Below, piece by piece: positions 16,530 through 25,443 of a DNA stretch of 64,000 nt. The position numbers and the translations under genes are program-made. The first letter of the stretch is position 1. Each line of letters starts with the position of its first letter. Origin of the DNA: Deltaproteobacteria bacterium (GTDB taxonomy: Bacteria; Desulfobacterota; Binatia; UTPRO1). Below the pieces are notes generated by a model. That model was not told the origin of the DNA. It saw only the letters and a program-made list of their open reading frames with translations, and did not search any database. Location of the stretch: positions 124,001 to 188,000 of the forward strand of contig JADYZW010000051.1 in assembly GCA_020852955.1 (NCBI GenBank). Direction: 5' to 3'.

Positions 16530-18449
16530 ATGGCGCGCATCGGTCTCGTTCTCGGCGCGGGCGGCGCCACCGGTCATGCCTTCCACGTCGGCGTCCTGAC
16601 GGCGCTCGAGGAGGCGACGGGTTGGGATCCCCGCACCGCCGACGTCATCGTCGGTACCTCGGCCGGAGCAATCGTCGCGGCCATGCTGCGCGGGGGGCTC
16701 GCGGCGCGCGACCTTGCGGCGCGGGCGCTCGGCGAGGCGCTCTCCGAGGAGGGTCGGAAGGTCGCGGCGGTGCTCGGCCGTCCGATGCCGCCGCCGGCGC
16801 GCGAGCCGTGGACCTGGTCGACGCTCCTCGACGCGGCCGACGTCGCGTACCTCAAGCGCGCGCTCTGGCGCCCCTGGGAGGCGCGGATCGGGTCGCTCGT
16901 CGCGGCGGCGCTCCCGAACGGCCGGATCGCGACCGACCATCTGGTGGGGGGCATCGCACGGCTCTTCGGCGACCGCTGGCCGCTCGGGAGGCTCTGGATC
17001 AACGCCGTTCGTCTCGGCGACGGCGCGCGCGTGACGTTCGGGCGCGCCGGTTCGCCGCCGGCGACGATCGCGCAGGCCGTTGCGGCGTCGTGCGCGATCC
17101 CCGGCTACTATCGTCCGGTCGAGATCGACGGCGTGCGCTACGTCGACGGCGGCGTCTGCTCGCCGACGAACCTCGACCTCCTCGCCGACGAGCGCCTCGA
17201 CCTCGTGCTCGTGAGCTCGCCGATGTCCGCGGGATTCGACGTGTTTCGGCCGACCGCCGATGGTCCGCTGCGCGCGTTCTGCCGCCTGGTGCTCCGGCGC
17301 GAGATGGCGCGGGTCCGCGCGAGCGGCACCTCGGTCGTTCCGCTCGAGCCGAGCCGGGTCGAGCGCGAGCTCATGGGCGCGAACGCCCTCGACACCGAGC
17401 GCCGCCACGGCATCATTCGCGGCGCCCGCGTTTCGTTCCACGCACGCTTCGCCGATCCGAACCGCCGGCGTCGTCTGGAGCTCCTGCGCGCGGAGGAGGC
17501 CGGGCCGCAGATCCTGCGGGCGGCGGCGCCGACGTCGCGGGTGATCGAGCTCGGAGTGCCGGTGCACTATGTCGACTACGGGGGCGATGGCCCGCCGATG
17601 GTGCTCGTGCACGGCCTCGGCGGCGCCCACGTGAACTGGATGTCGGTCGGCGGCGGGCTCGCCCGCGGCGCGCGCGTGGTCGCGATCGACCTGCCGGGCT
17701 TCGGCCGGACGCCCACCGAAGGCGACTCCGCGTCGATCCACGCCAATCGCGCGCTCCTCACGCGCTTCGTCGAGCGCGTGATGGGCGACGCGTCGATCCT
17801 GGTGGGCAACTCGATGGGCGGCCTCATCTCGCTCATGGCCGCCGCGGAGACGCCCGGGGCGGTCTCGGGCCTCGTGCTGGTCAATCCCGCGCTTCCGGCG
17901 GCGCCCGGCGGCTTCTTCGATCTCGGAGTGGCGGCGATGTTCGCGGGCTACTGCCTTCCCGGCGTCGGCGAGCTTCTGATGAGCGGCCGGAAGCTCCTGC
18001 TCGGGTCGGAGGGCTCGGTGCGGCAGATGCTCGACTTCTGCTGCGTCGACGCGGGTCGCGTCGATCCCGACGTCGTCGCGGCGACGATCGCGCTCTCGCA
18101 GGAGCGCACCAGGACCGCGGGCGGCAACGCCGCGTTCCTTTCCGCCGCGCGTTCGATCGTGCTCGCGGTGCTTCGCCGCGGCGCCTTCGACCGCATGATC
18201 GACGGCATCAGGGCGCCGGCGCTCCTCGTGCACGGGACGCACGACCGGCTCGTACCCGTCGCCGCCGCCCGCGCGCTCGCGGCGCGCCGCGGCGATTGGA
18301 CCCTCGAGATCCTGGAGAACGTCGGCCACGTGCCGCAGCTCGAAGACCCCCAGGGCTTCGTCGCGATCGTCGAGCGCTGGGTGCGCCGCCTCGGCGACGC
18401 GGTGCTCGGCGGCGCGCGCGCCGACGACACGGCGCGGAGCGCCTCGTGA
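16530..18449 (+). CDS. Patatin-like phospholipase fused to an alpha/beta hydrolase
   Basis: One uninterrupted 639-residue frame joins two lipid-hydrolase folds. Residues about 1-335 are a patatin domain: oxyanion loop LGAGGATGH, nucleophile S44 in GTSAG and catalytic D206 in VDGGV. Residues about 340-620 are an alpha/beta hydrolase: oxyanion HGLGG, nucleophile S428 in GNSMGG, D572 in GTHDRLVP and H600 in ENVGHVP. Both active sites are complete. The protein has no signal peptide and is probably cytoplasmic. A bifunctional lipase or phospholipase is the obvious inference. It may start a two-gene operon with the GreA-like gene 10 bases downstream and is divergent from the oxidase operon. Confidence 0.9.
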   Translation: MARIGLVLGAGGATGHAFHVGVLTALEEATGWDPRTADVIVGTSAGAIVAAMLRGGLAARDLAARALGEALSEEGRKVAAVLGRPMPPPAREPWTWSTLLDAADVAYLKRALWRPWEARIGSLVAAALPNGRIATDHLVGGIARLFGDRWPLGRLWINAVRLGDGARVTFGRAGSPPATIAQAVAASCAIPGYYRPVEIDGVRYVDGGVCSPTNLDLLADERLDLVLVSSPMSAGFDVFRPTADGPLRAFCRLVLRREMARVRASGTSVVPLEPSRVERELMGANALDTERRHGIIRGARVSFHARFADPNRRRRLELLRAEEAGPQILRAAAPTSRVIELGVPVHYVDYGGDGPPMVLVHGLGGAHVNWMSVGGGLARGARVVAIDLPGFGRTPTEGDSASIHANRALLTRFVERVMGDASILVGNSMGGLISLMAAAETPGAVSGLVLVNPALPAAPGGFFDLGVAAMFAGYCLPGVGELLMSGRKLLLGSEGSVRQMLDFCCVDAGRVDPDVVAATIALSQERTRTAGGNAAFLSAARSIVLAVLRRGAFDRMIDGIRAPALLVHGTHDRLVPVAAARALAARRGDWTLEILENVGHVPQLEDPQGFVAIVERWVRRLGDAVLGGARADDTARSAS

Positions 18450-18459
18450 CCGACCGCGC

Positions 18460-18951
18460 GTGATCGACAAGAGCTGGCTCATCGAGCAGCTGGCGGCGCG
18501 GCTCCGGGAGACCGCGCGGGCGGCGCGCGTCGCGATGGAGGCCGCCGCCACGGAGGCGCGCGAAGGGGCGACGCCCGCCGAGCGGCGAGAGGACGCCCGG
18601 GTGATGCAGGAGAACGCCGGCCTCGCCCGCGGTCACCGCGCGCGCCTCGAGCGCGCGGTGAGCGAACTCGGCCTCCTCGAGCGTTTCCGTCCGCCGCGCT
18701 TCTCGTCGCGATCACCGGTGGCGCTCGGCGCCATCGTCGAGGTCGAGGACGGCGCCGAAGGGCGCACGCTCTTCCTCGCCCCCGCGGGCGCCGGCCTGGA
18801 ACTCGCCGGTCCCGGCGGCGACGGCTACCTCTCCGTCATCACCCCCACCTCCCCGGTCGGCCGCGCCCTGATCGGCCGCCGCCTCGGCGACACCGTCGAA
18901 GTCACCGTCGACGACGCCGTCACCGACTGGACGCTCGTCCACATCGAGTAG
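18460..18951 (+). CDS. GreA/GreB-family elongation-factor-like protein
   Basis: A 163-residue protein with the Gre layout: an N-terminal helical/coiled-coil hairpin (residues about 5-75, ending ARLERAVSELGLLERF) and a C-terminal FKBP-like domain containing GAIVEVEDG, the STP-like VITPTSPVGRALIGRRLGDTVEV block. The coiled-coil tip lacks the obvious acidic pair used by GreA/GreB for transcript cleavage (TEAREGATPAERRED may substitute), so this could be a Gre paralogue such as a Gfh/Rnk-type regulator of RNA polymerase. The start codon is GTG, 10 bases after the lipase fusion. Confidence 0.75.
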   Translation: MIDKSWLIEQLAARLRETARAARVAMEAAATEAREGATPAERREDARVMQENAGLARGHRARLERAVSELGLLERFRPPRFSSRSPVALGAIVEVEDGAEGRTLFLAPAGAGLELAGPGGDGYLSVITPTSPVGRALIGRRLGDTVEVTVDDAVTDWTLVHIE

Positions 18952-19003
18952 AAAGGTCGGGGCGGGGCGCGCGATCGGCGTCCGCACGCACGAGGTGCCC
19001 CCA

Positions 19004-19023
19004 GCCGGTGGTTGGCGACCGGC
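19004..19023. terminator. Small hairpin between two convergent genes
   Basis: GCCGGT and ACCGGC form a perfect six-base-pair stem around an 8-base loop in the short gap between the convergent GreA-like and CBS genes. There is no T-run on either strand, so a bidirectional terminator role is only suggested by position. Confidence 0.25.
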
Positions 19024-19026
19024 GCG

Positions 19027-19464
19027 TCAGCCGCCGCTGGCGATGTACATCTCCAGCTGCTCGATCCGAAACGCCTGCTCGTCGAGCAGCGCCTTCACGA
19101 CGTCGCCGATCGACAGCACGCCGAGCAGGCGGTCGTCGGTGATCACGGGAAGATGTCGGAAACGTTTGTCGGTCATGAGCGCCATGCACTCCTCGATCGT
19201 CTGCTCGGGATCCACGCAGACGACCGGGGTGGTCATGATCTCGCGAACCGGCGTGTCCTTCGATGCCTTGCCCTTGAGGATCACCTGGCGCGCGTAGTCG
19301 CGCTCGGACAGGATGCCGACGAGGCGGGGGCCGTCGAGCACGATGACGGCGCCGATGTTGTTCTCGGCAAGCGTGTGGAGCGCGTCGAACACCGTGCTCT
19401 CGGGGCTCACCGCGATGACGCCGGAGCCCTTGCGTCGCAGCACGTCGTAAACCGTGGTGGCCAT
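19027..19464 (-). CDS. Stand-alone CBS-domain-pair protein
   Basis: A 145-residue protein made of two CBS domains (Bateman module). CBS1 spans about residues 15-70 (VIAVSPESTVFDALHTLAE ... LVGILSERDYAR) and CBS2 about 82-135 (REIMTTPVVCVDPEQTIEE ... LLGVLSIGDVV). Such proteins bind adenosine nucleotides and usually act as energy-state sensors of a partner protein. The start is supported by a strong AAGGAGGG ribosome site; the longer frame upstream is rejected. No partner is obvious in the neighbourhood. Confidence 0.92.
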   Translation of the reverse strand: MATTVYDVLRRKGSGVIAVSPESTVFDALHTLAENNIGAVIVLDGPRLVGILSERDYARQVILKGKASKDTPVREIMTTPVVCVDPEQTIEECMALMTDKRFRHLPVITDDRLLGVLSIGDVVKALLDEQAFRIEQLEMYIASGG

Positions 19465-19634
19465 CGTTCCCTCCTTACTGCGTGCGGGGGACGCGGTGCC
19501 CCGCACGCGCTCGAGGACCGTCGCTCACCCCTACACCAGGGGCGATCCGCCGCAAACGAAAAAGTGCACCCGCCGGGCCCTATGGCATTTGTGTCACGGA
19601 TCCGGCGCGCGGGGACTCCCAGCGCGGGCGGCTC

Positions 19635-20312
19635 TCACGGCGGCGTGAACCGGCCGAGGTCGTGGATGCCGAGCGCGCGCTCGATCGCCGCGACCTCCTC
19701 GACGACGCCCTCGAACTCGCGGCCGCCGAACCGGCGCCGCCTCGCGTCCTCGAAGAGCACGCCGCGCGCCTCGTAGTCGGGAGCGGGTACGAGCCGACGA
19801 AAGGCCGGGAGCAGCACCGCGTCCTCGCGCGCCTCGTGCGGCCGGTGCATGCGGCCGAAGCGCCGGAGCGCATCGCGGAGGCGCGTGCGGCCGCTCTTGT
19901 CGCCGGCGCCCGCGAGGCGGAGCACGTCGTTCGTCAAGATCCGTCCTCGCCCGTGCTGCAGCCGCAGCGCCGCTACGGGCTCGATCAGCCGGCCCGCGCG
20001 TTCGAATCAGGGGAAGACGTGATCCTCTGCGAGCCGCTCGTGATGGTCCTCGACGAAGCGCCGCACGAGATCGGCGGCGCTCCCCGGCTCCGAGGTCGGC
20101 GCGGGACGACGTCCGTTGATGCGGTGCACGACCTCGTCGGAGACGAGCAGCAGGCGGTCGAGGACCCCGTGCGCGCGCATCAGGGTCTCCACCGGGTCGA
20201 GCGCCGGCGCGCCCGCGCCTTCGACCCGCGCCCGGGTCGCTACGCCCGCGCATCCCGCGGCGAGCGCGCAGCCCGCCGTCGCCATCGCGCCCAAGAGCGT
20301 CCGCCGCTCCAT
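19635..20312 (-). pseudogene. Hemerythrin-domain lipoprotein or Tat protein interrupted by one in-frame TGA
   Basis: The frame from ATG 20312 to TGA 19635 would encode about 225 residues of a hemerythrin-like protein, but a single TGA at 20007-20009 stops it after HVFP. The frame continues unbroken with FERAGRLIE. Diiron ligand motifs occur on both sides of the stop: MRAHGVLDR and EDHHERLAED before, LQHGRGR and MHRPHEARED after. The truncated product would therefore lose half of its metal site. The N-terminus has a twin-arginine start (MERRTLLGAMATAGCALAAGC) ending in a lipobox-like LAAGC. In related proteins as I remember them an Arg follows the VFP, and CGA to TGA is one base change. A nonsense mutation or a sequencing error is most likely. 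Confidence 0.72.
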
Positions 20313-20398
20313 CGGATTCGAGTCCGTCGCGACGTCCTCCCGCGCGCGCGCCGACGCCACCGCGGGTGGCAATGCGCCAGGGGGGCGCCGCGGCCGCG

Positions 20399-22012
20399 TC
20401 ACATGCGGAACACGCCGAACCGCGTCTCCTCGATGGGCGCGCAGAGCGCCGCCGCGAGCGCGAGGCCGAGCGCGTCGCGGGTCTCCGCCGGGTCGAGGAT
20501 GCCGTCGTCCCAGAGGCGGGCCGTCGAGTAGTAGGCGCTACCTTCCTCGTCGTACTTGGCGAGGATCGGCGCCTGGAACTTCCGCTGCTCGTCCGCGCTC
20601 ATGGTCTGCCGCTTGGCGGCGAGCTGTTGGAGCTTCACCGTCAACAGGGTCGAGGCCGCCTGCTCTCCTCCCATCACCGAGATGCGGCTCTGCGGCCACA
20701 TGAAGAGGAAGCGGGGCGAGTAGGCGCGGCCGCACATGCCGTAGTTGCCGGCGCCGTAGGAGTTGCCGACGACGACCGTCAGCTTCGGGACGCGCGCGTT
20801 GGCGACGGCGTTCACCATCTTCGCGCCGTCCTTCGCGATGCCGCCGTGCTCGTATTTCTTGCCGACCATGAAGCCGGTGATGTTCTGGAGGAAGAGGAGC
20901 GGCACTCGGCGCGCGCAGCAGAGCTCGACGAAGTGCGCCGCCTTGAGCGCCGACTCGGAGAAGAGGGCGCCGTTGTTGCCGACGATACCGACGGGATAGC
21001 CGTGCAGGTGCGCGAAGCCCGTGACGACCGTCGGGGCGTAGCGCGCCTTGAACTCGTGGAAGCGGCTGCCGTCGACGAGGCGCGCGATCAGCTCGCGGAC
21101 GTCGTACTGCTTGCGCGGATCCTGCGGCACGATGCCGTAGATCTCGGCGGGATCGTAGGCTGGGTCCTCGGGCGTCTCGCGGGCCACCGGCAGCGGCGAC
21201 GCCGTCGGCAGCGTCGTGAAGAGGTCGCGCGCGAGCGCGAGCGCGTGGCGATCGTCGGTCGCGAGATGGTCCGAGACGCCCGAGATGCGGGTGTGGACGT
21301 CGCCGCCGCCGAGATCCTCGGCGGTGACCTCTTCGCCGGTGGCGGCCTTCACGAGCGGCGGGCCGCCGAGGAAGATCGTGCCCTGGTTCTCGACGATCAC
21401 GACCTCGTCGCTCATCGCCGGGACGTAGGCGCCGCCCGCGGTGCACGAGCCCATGACGACCGCGACCTGCGGGATCCCGGCCGCCGACATGCGCGCCTGA
21501 TTGTAGAAGATGCGGCCGAAGTGCTCGCGGTCCGGAAAGACCTCCGCCTGGAGCGGCAGGAACGCGCCGCCGGAGTCGACGAGGTAGACGCAGGGCAGGC
21601 GGTTGTCGAGCGCCACCTCCTGCGCCCGGAGGTGCTTCTTGACGGTGATCGGGTAGTAGGTGCCGCCCTTCACGGTGGCGTCGTTGGCGACGATCACGGC
21701 CGGCCGGCCGTGGATCGCGCCGACGCCCGTGATCATGCTCGCGCCCGGCGCGCCGCCGTCGTACATGCCGTGCGCCGCGAGCGGCGAGAGCTCGAGGAAT
21801 GCCGTCCCCGGATCGAGGAGGCCGTCGACGCGATCGCGCGCCGTGAGCTTGCCGCGCTCGGTGTGGCGGGCGCGCGCCTCGGGCCCGCCGCCTTCGCGCG
21901 CCTTCGCGAGGTGCCGTGCGAGTTCGTCGACCGCCGCCCGCATGGCGGCGGCGTTCTCCAGGAACTCCGGGGTGTTCGTGCGGATGCGGCTGGCGATGCG
22001 CGGCGTGCTCAC
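20399..22012 (-). CDS. Acyl-CoA carboxylase carboxyltransferase (beta) subunit, methylcrotonyl-CoA carboxylase-like
   Basis: A 537-residue carboxyltransferase with both crotonase-fold halves. N-half: [49 protein letters not shown] and [20 protein letters not shown]-half: [38 protein letters not shown] and MGGEQAA. The length and [14 protein letters not shown] wording match 3-methylcrotonyl-CoA (MccB) or geranyl-CoA carboxylase subunits rather than acetyl-CoA carboxylase. It transfers CO2 from carboxybiotin to an acyl-CoA. The biotin carboxylase/BCCP partner is not in the window. Leucine or isoprenoid degradation is a plausible role. Confidence 0.9.
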   Translation of the reverse strand: MSTPRIASRIRTNTPEFLENAAAMRAAVDELARHLAKAREGGGPEARARHTERGKLTARDRVDGLLDPGTAFLELSPLAAHGMYDGGAPGASMITGVGAIHGRPAVIVANDATVKGGTYYPITVKKHLRAQEVALDNRLPCVYLVDSGGAFLPLQAEVFPDREHFGRIFYNQARMSAAGIPQVAVVMGSCTAGGAYVPAMSDEVVIVENQGTIFLGGPPLVKAATGEEVTAEDLGGGDVHTRISGVSDHLATDDRHALALARDLFTTLPTASPLPVARETPEDPAYDPAEIYGIVPQDPRKQYDVRELIARLVDGSRFHEFKARYAPTVVTGFAHLHGYPVGIVGNNGALFSESALKAAHFVELCCARRVPLLFLQNITGFMVGKKYEHGGIAKDGAKMVNAVANARVPKLTVVVGNSYGAGNYGMCGRAYSPRFLFMWPQSRISVMGGEQAASTLLTVKLQQLAAKRQTMSADEQRKFQAPILAKYDEEGSAYYSTARLWDDGILDPAETRDALGLALAAALCAPIEETRFGVFRM

Positions 22013-22090
22013 GGTCGGGAGGCTCCTCTGCGGCAGTTGCTCGGCGCGGCCCGCGACCGGGCGCGCGCCGGGAGACGGGACGCGCGGCGG

Positions 22091-22828
22091 CTAGGCGAGC
22101 TCCGAACGGAAGAGCGCGGTTACCCGCGCCCAGGCGTCGTCGGCCGATGCGGCGTCGTAGTCGGCGCGCTCGTCGCAGAAGAAGCCGTGACCGACCTGCG
22201 GGTACACGACGACCTCGTGGCGGACGTTCGCCGCGGCCAAGGCGTCCCGGATCGCCACGACGTGCTCCTTGGGGATGTAGCCGTCGTTCTCGCCGAAGAG
22301 GCACAGCATGCGCGCCCGGATCTTCGGGGTGCGGGCGATGGTCGGCGGCCCGTCGTTGCCCGGGCTCCCGACCGCGATGCCGCCGCCGTAGAAGCTCGCC
22401 GCCGCGGCGATCGGCTGCTCGCACGCGGAGAGATAGGCGAGATGGCCGCCGAAGCAGAAGCCCATCGCACCCGCGCCGCGGCCGCCGACCTCCGGACGCT
22501 TCGCGAGGTAGGCGAGCGCGCCGGCGACGTCGGCCATGGCCTCGGTCGTCGTCACCTTGCTCATGAGCTCGATGCCGCGCGCCAGGCCGTCCGCGTCGTA
22601 CTTGAGCTCGATGCCGGGCGCTGTCCGGTGGAAGACGTCGAGCGCGAGCGCCACGTAGCCTTCGGCGGCGATGCGGTCCGCCACGCTCCGGATGTGGTGG
22701 TTCACTCCGAAGATCTCCATGAAGACGAGGACGGCGGGGTAGACGCCGGGAGCCGTCGGCCGCGCCAGGTAGGCGGGCATCGACAGGGGGCCGACGGGGA
22801 CGGTGACGCGTTCGTGGACGACCTGCAT
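22091..22828 (-). CDS. Dienelactone hydrolase family protein
   Basis: A 245-residue alpha/beta hydrolase of the DLH family. The characteristic Cys nucleophile is in GFCFGGHLAYL, the Asp in GENDGYIP and the His in GHGFFCDE; a supporting Glu is in VFMEIFGVN. DLH hydrolyses 4-carboxymethylenebut-2-en-4-olide in chlorocatechol breakdown, but the family is broader and no other aromatic-degradation gene is adjacent. It sits 78 bases upstream of the acyl-CoA carboxylase subunit on the same strand and may be cotranscribed. Confidence 0.9.
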   Translation of the reverse strand: MQVVHERVTVPVGPLSMPAYLARPTAPGVYPAVLVFMEIFGVNHHIRSVADRIAAEGYVALALDVFHRTAPGIELKYDADGLARGIELMSKVTTTEAMADVAGALAYLAKRPEVGGRGAGAMGFCFGGHLAYLSACEQPIAAAASFYGGGIAVGSPGNDGPPTIARTPKIRARMLCLFGENDGYIPKEHVVAIRDALAAANVRHEVVVYPQVGHGFFCDERADYDAASADDAWARVTALFRSELA

Positions 22829-22966
22829 CGAGCGGACCTCCTCGGTGGGATGGCGCTGCCGCGCGACGAGCTAACACATGGATTCTCCGAACGCGAGACG
22901 GCCTGCGCGCCGGACTCGCGCGAGCGCGGCGCGCTTGCTATGCGCGGCGAACGGAGGACGCGGACG

Positions 22967-23407
22967 ATGAGCGAGACCACGATGACGCAGGCCGAACGCG
23001 AGGCGTTCCTGGCCGAGACCCGGGTCGGAGTGATCAGCGTGAGCCGGCCGGGACGCGGACCGCTCTCGGTGCCGATCTGGTACGGCTATACGCCCGGAGG
23101 CGTGGTGCGGTTCGTCACCGGGGGCGGGTCGAGGAAGGCGGCCCTCATGCGCGCGAGCGGCCGGCTGACGCTCGTCGTGCAGACCGAGACGCCGCCGTAC
23201 AAGTACGCGAGCGTCGAGGGTCCCGTGCGGATCGCCGGCGCCCCCGACGTCGAGCGCGACGTCCGCGCCATGGCGATCCGCTACCTCGGCGAGGCGATGG
23301 GGGAGCGGTATCTCGCCGCGGCGGCGGCGGAGCAGGCGGACGCGGTGCTGGTCGAGCTGACGCCGGAGCGCTGGCTCACGGTCGACTACGCGAAGACGTT
23401 CGGCTGA
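22967..23407 (+). CDS. Pyridoxamine-5'-phosphate-oxidase-like (PPOX) flavin or F420-binding protein
   Basis: A 146-residue split-barrel protein. It has the PPOX pattern RVGVISVSRPGRGPLSVPIW, YTPGGVVRFVTGGGSRKAALM, LTLVVQTETPPYKYASVEG and a C-terminal ELTPERWLTVDYAK. Small proteins of this class bind FMN, heme or coenzyme F420; the presence of an F420-type oxidoreductase in the window makes F420 conceivable, but the cofactor is not determined. The ATG at 22967 has an upstream GGAGGA. It is divergent from the DLH gene. Confidence 0.82.
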   Translation: MSETTMTQAEREAFLAETRVGVISVSRPGRGPLSVPIWYGYTPGGVVRFVTGGGSRKAALMRASGRLTLVVQTETPPYKYASVEGPVRIAGAPDVERDVRAMAIRYLGEAMGERYLAAAAAEQADAVLVELTPERWLTVDYAKTFG

Positions 23408-23450
23408 GCATCGGCGTCGCGCGCGCGGGCGCCCCAGGCGTCGGTCCCCG

Positions 23451-25229
23451 TCAGGCGAGGACGCCGCCGGCCGCGACCACCTGCTCCGCGATCCGGACGC
23501 GCGCGTCGAGCAGGCCCCTGGGGACGAACGCCGTGAAGCGCGCGATCGTGGCCAGGTGCGCGTCGAGCTCGGGGCCGTCGGTGTCGTTCGCGAAGAGGGT
23601 GCGGGCGTTCGACGCCAGCCGTTCGGTCGCGTCGGCGACGAACACGGCGACCATGTCCTGCTCGAGCTTCGCCTTGTCCTCGCCACGCCGGCGGATGAGC
23701 TTCTGCGTCCGGACGACCGCGCTCTCCATCGCGTAGAGGTCGATGATCATGTCGGCGAAGCGCTCGAGATGCATCTGCTTGCGGCCGATCTCGGCCGGCT
23801 CGCGCTGCAGGAGCAGCTTCGTCGTGTAGGCAACGAGGCGCTTCGCCTGGTTCGCTGCGTGCACTTCGTGGAAGAGCGTGTGATCGACCGGCGGGTGGTG
23901 GCCGGTGCCGCTGGCGAGGTCGGCCTCGACCTCGCGCAGGAACTCCAGCATGGGCAGGCCCTGCGTCATCACGCGCTTCATCATGGTCGCCGGGATGAGG
24001 AGCCGGTTGATCTCGTTCGTGCCCTCGAAGATGCGATTGATGCGCGAATCGCGGTAGTGGCGCTCGAGCGGGTAATCGGCGACGAAGCCGTAGCCGCCGA
24101 GCATCTGCAGCGCCTCGTCGACGACGAAGTCCAGGGTCTCGGTGCCGAACACCTTCACGATCGACTGCTCGATCGTGTACTCCTCGATCGCCTGGATGAC
24201 CCGGCGATCGTGGTCGTCGGCCGTGGGATCGATCGCGGCGATGCGGCGGTCGATCAGGCCCGCCGTGCGGTAGCTCGCGGCGTCGGCGACGTAGATGCGG
24301 ACGGCCATGTCGGCGATCTTGCGCTGCACGGCGCCGAACTCGACGAGCGGCGCCTGGAATTGCTTGCGGTCGCTCGCGTACTTCACCGCGTACTCGAGGC
24401 ACTCGCGTGCGCCGCCGAGCGCCGCCGCGCCGAGCTTCAAGCGGCCGACGTTCAAGATGTTGAAGGCGATGCGGTGGCCGAGGCCCTCCTCGCCGAGCAG
24501 GTTCGCGGCGGGCACGACGACGTCCTCGAGGATGAGCTGGCAGGTCGACGATCCCCGGATGCCGAGCTTGTGCTCTTCGGCGCCCGTCGAGACGCCCGGA
24601 TACGCGCGCTCGACGAGGAAGGCGCTGAACTTCTCGCCGTCGATCTTGGCGAAGACCGTGAAGAGGTCGGCGAAGCCGCCGTTCGTGATGAACTGCTTCA
24701 CGCCGGTGAGCATGAAGTCGCCGTTCGGGAGCCGCACCGCCTTCGTCTTGGCGCCGAGCGCGTCGCTGCCCGAGCCCGGCTCGGTGAGCGCGTAGGCGGC
24801 GATCAGCTCGCCCGACATGAGGCGCGGGAGATAGCGCGCCTTCTGCTCGGCGGTTCCGTAGAAGAGAAGGGGCAGGGTGCCGATGCCGGTGTGCGCGCCC
24901 CAGGCGACCGCGAACGATGCGAGCTTGAAGGCGCGCTCGCCGACCAGCGTTGACGCCGCCTTGCTGACGCCGAGGCCGCCGTGGTGCGCCGGAATGTCGA
25001 ACATGAGCAGGCCGAGCTCGCCGGCCTTCTCGAGGAGCGCGCGCATGACGCCCGGCGCCTGCGCTTCGATCGCGTCCACGTGCGGCAGGACCTCGCGCCG
25101 CACGAACTCCTCGGCGACGCGCGCGACTTCCGCGTCCTCGGGGCCGAGGTCCTCGTAGGTGAAGCAGTCGCGGACGGTGGTGCCGGTCAGGAAGGAGCCG
25201 CCGGAGGCCAGGGGTTCGCCGAACGTCAT
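23451..25229 (-). CDS. Acyl-CoA dehydrogenase (VLCAD/ACAD9-like, long form)
   Basis: A 592-residue acyl-CoA dehydrogenase with an extra C-terminal helical region of about 170 residues as in VLCAD/ACAD9-type enzymes. Core motifs are YALTEPGSGSDALGAKT, GVKQFITNGGFADLF, ASDRKQFQAPLVEF, LQMLGGYGFVADYP and the catalytic glutamate in IFEGTNEINR. It would oxidise long-chain acyl-CoA in beta-oxidation. ATG 25229 gives the family-typical start MTFGEPLASGGSFL; a longer in-frame start at 25259 overlaps a sigma-54-like promoter and is less likely. An electron-transfer flavoprotein is not encoded nearby. Confidence 0.93.
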   Translation of the reverse strand: MTFGEPLASGGSFLTGTTVRDCFTYEDLGPEDAEVARVAEEFVRREVLPHVDAIEAQAPGVMRALLEKAGELGLLMFDIPAHHGGLGVSKAASTLVGERAFKLASFAVAWGAHTGIGTLPLLFYGTAEQKARYLPRLMSGELIAAYALTEPGSGSDALGAKTKAVRLPNGDFMLTGVKQFITNGGFADLFTVFAKIDGEKFSAFLVERAYPGVSTGAEEHKLGIRGSSTCQLILEDVVVPAANLLGEEGLGHRIAFNILNVGRLKLGAAALGGARECLEYAVKYASDRKQFQAPLVEFGAVQRKIADMAVRIYVADAASYRTAGLIDRRIAAIDPTADDHDRRVIQAIEEYTIEQSIVKVFGTETLDFVVDEALQMLGGYGFVADYPLERHYRDSRINRIFEGTNEINRLLIPATMMKRVMTQGLPMLEFLREVEADLASGTGHHPPVDHTLFHEVHAANQAKRLVAYTTKLLLQREPAEIGRKQMHLERFADMIIDLYAMESAVVRTQKLIRRRGEDKAKLEQDMVAVFVADATERLASNARTLFANDTDGPELDAHLATIARFTAFVPRGLLDARVRIAEQVVAAGGVLA

Positions 25230-25242
25230 GGGGGATCGAATC

Positions 25243-25258
25243 AGCAAGCGATGTGCCA
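25243..25258 (-). promoter_or_regulatory. Sigma-54 (-24/-12) promoter candidate upstream of the acyl-CoA dehydrogenase
   Basis: On the minus strand the bases read TGGCAC-ATCGC-TTGCT, matching all ten conserved positions of the sigma-54 consensus with correct GG-N10-GC spacing. The -12 element ends only 14 bases before the chosen ATG, so transcription from it would be nearly leaderless. Either translation is leaderless or this is a chance match. Confidence 0.45.
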
Positions 25259-25443
25259 CGTCGCACAGGGCGTCGAGGGTTCAGGTGGCTGGAATATCGC
25301 GAGGATTGTCCTTCGGGGGCGGGCATGGCGGTCGTGCGCTGGTGCAAGGGCCGGAGCGGAGCGAGCACGGCCGTCCGTCCTCCGGGTCGCACCGACCTCG
25401 CAAGAGGCGATGCGAAGCGCGCGACGATGGAACGGCGCTCCCG

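Noticed and set aside
20007..20009. Selenocysteine or other recoding of the TGA in the hemerythrin gene
   Set aside because: The expected residue is Arg, not Cys, and I see no obvious SECIS-type hairpin after the codon. A mutation or sequencing error is simpler.
25230..25259. Longer N-terminus for the acyl-CoA dehydrogenase starting at 25259
   Set aside because: The added ten residues have no family support and overlap the sigma-54-like promoter.
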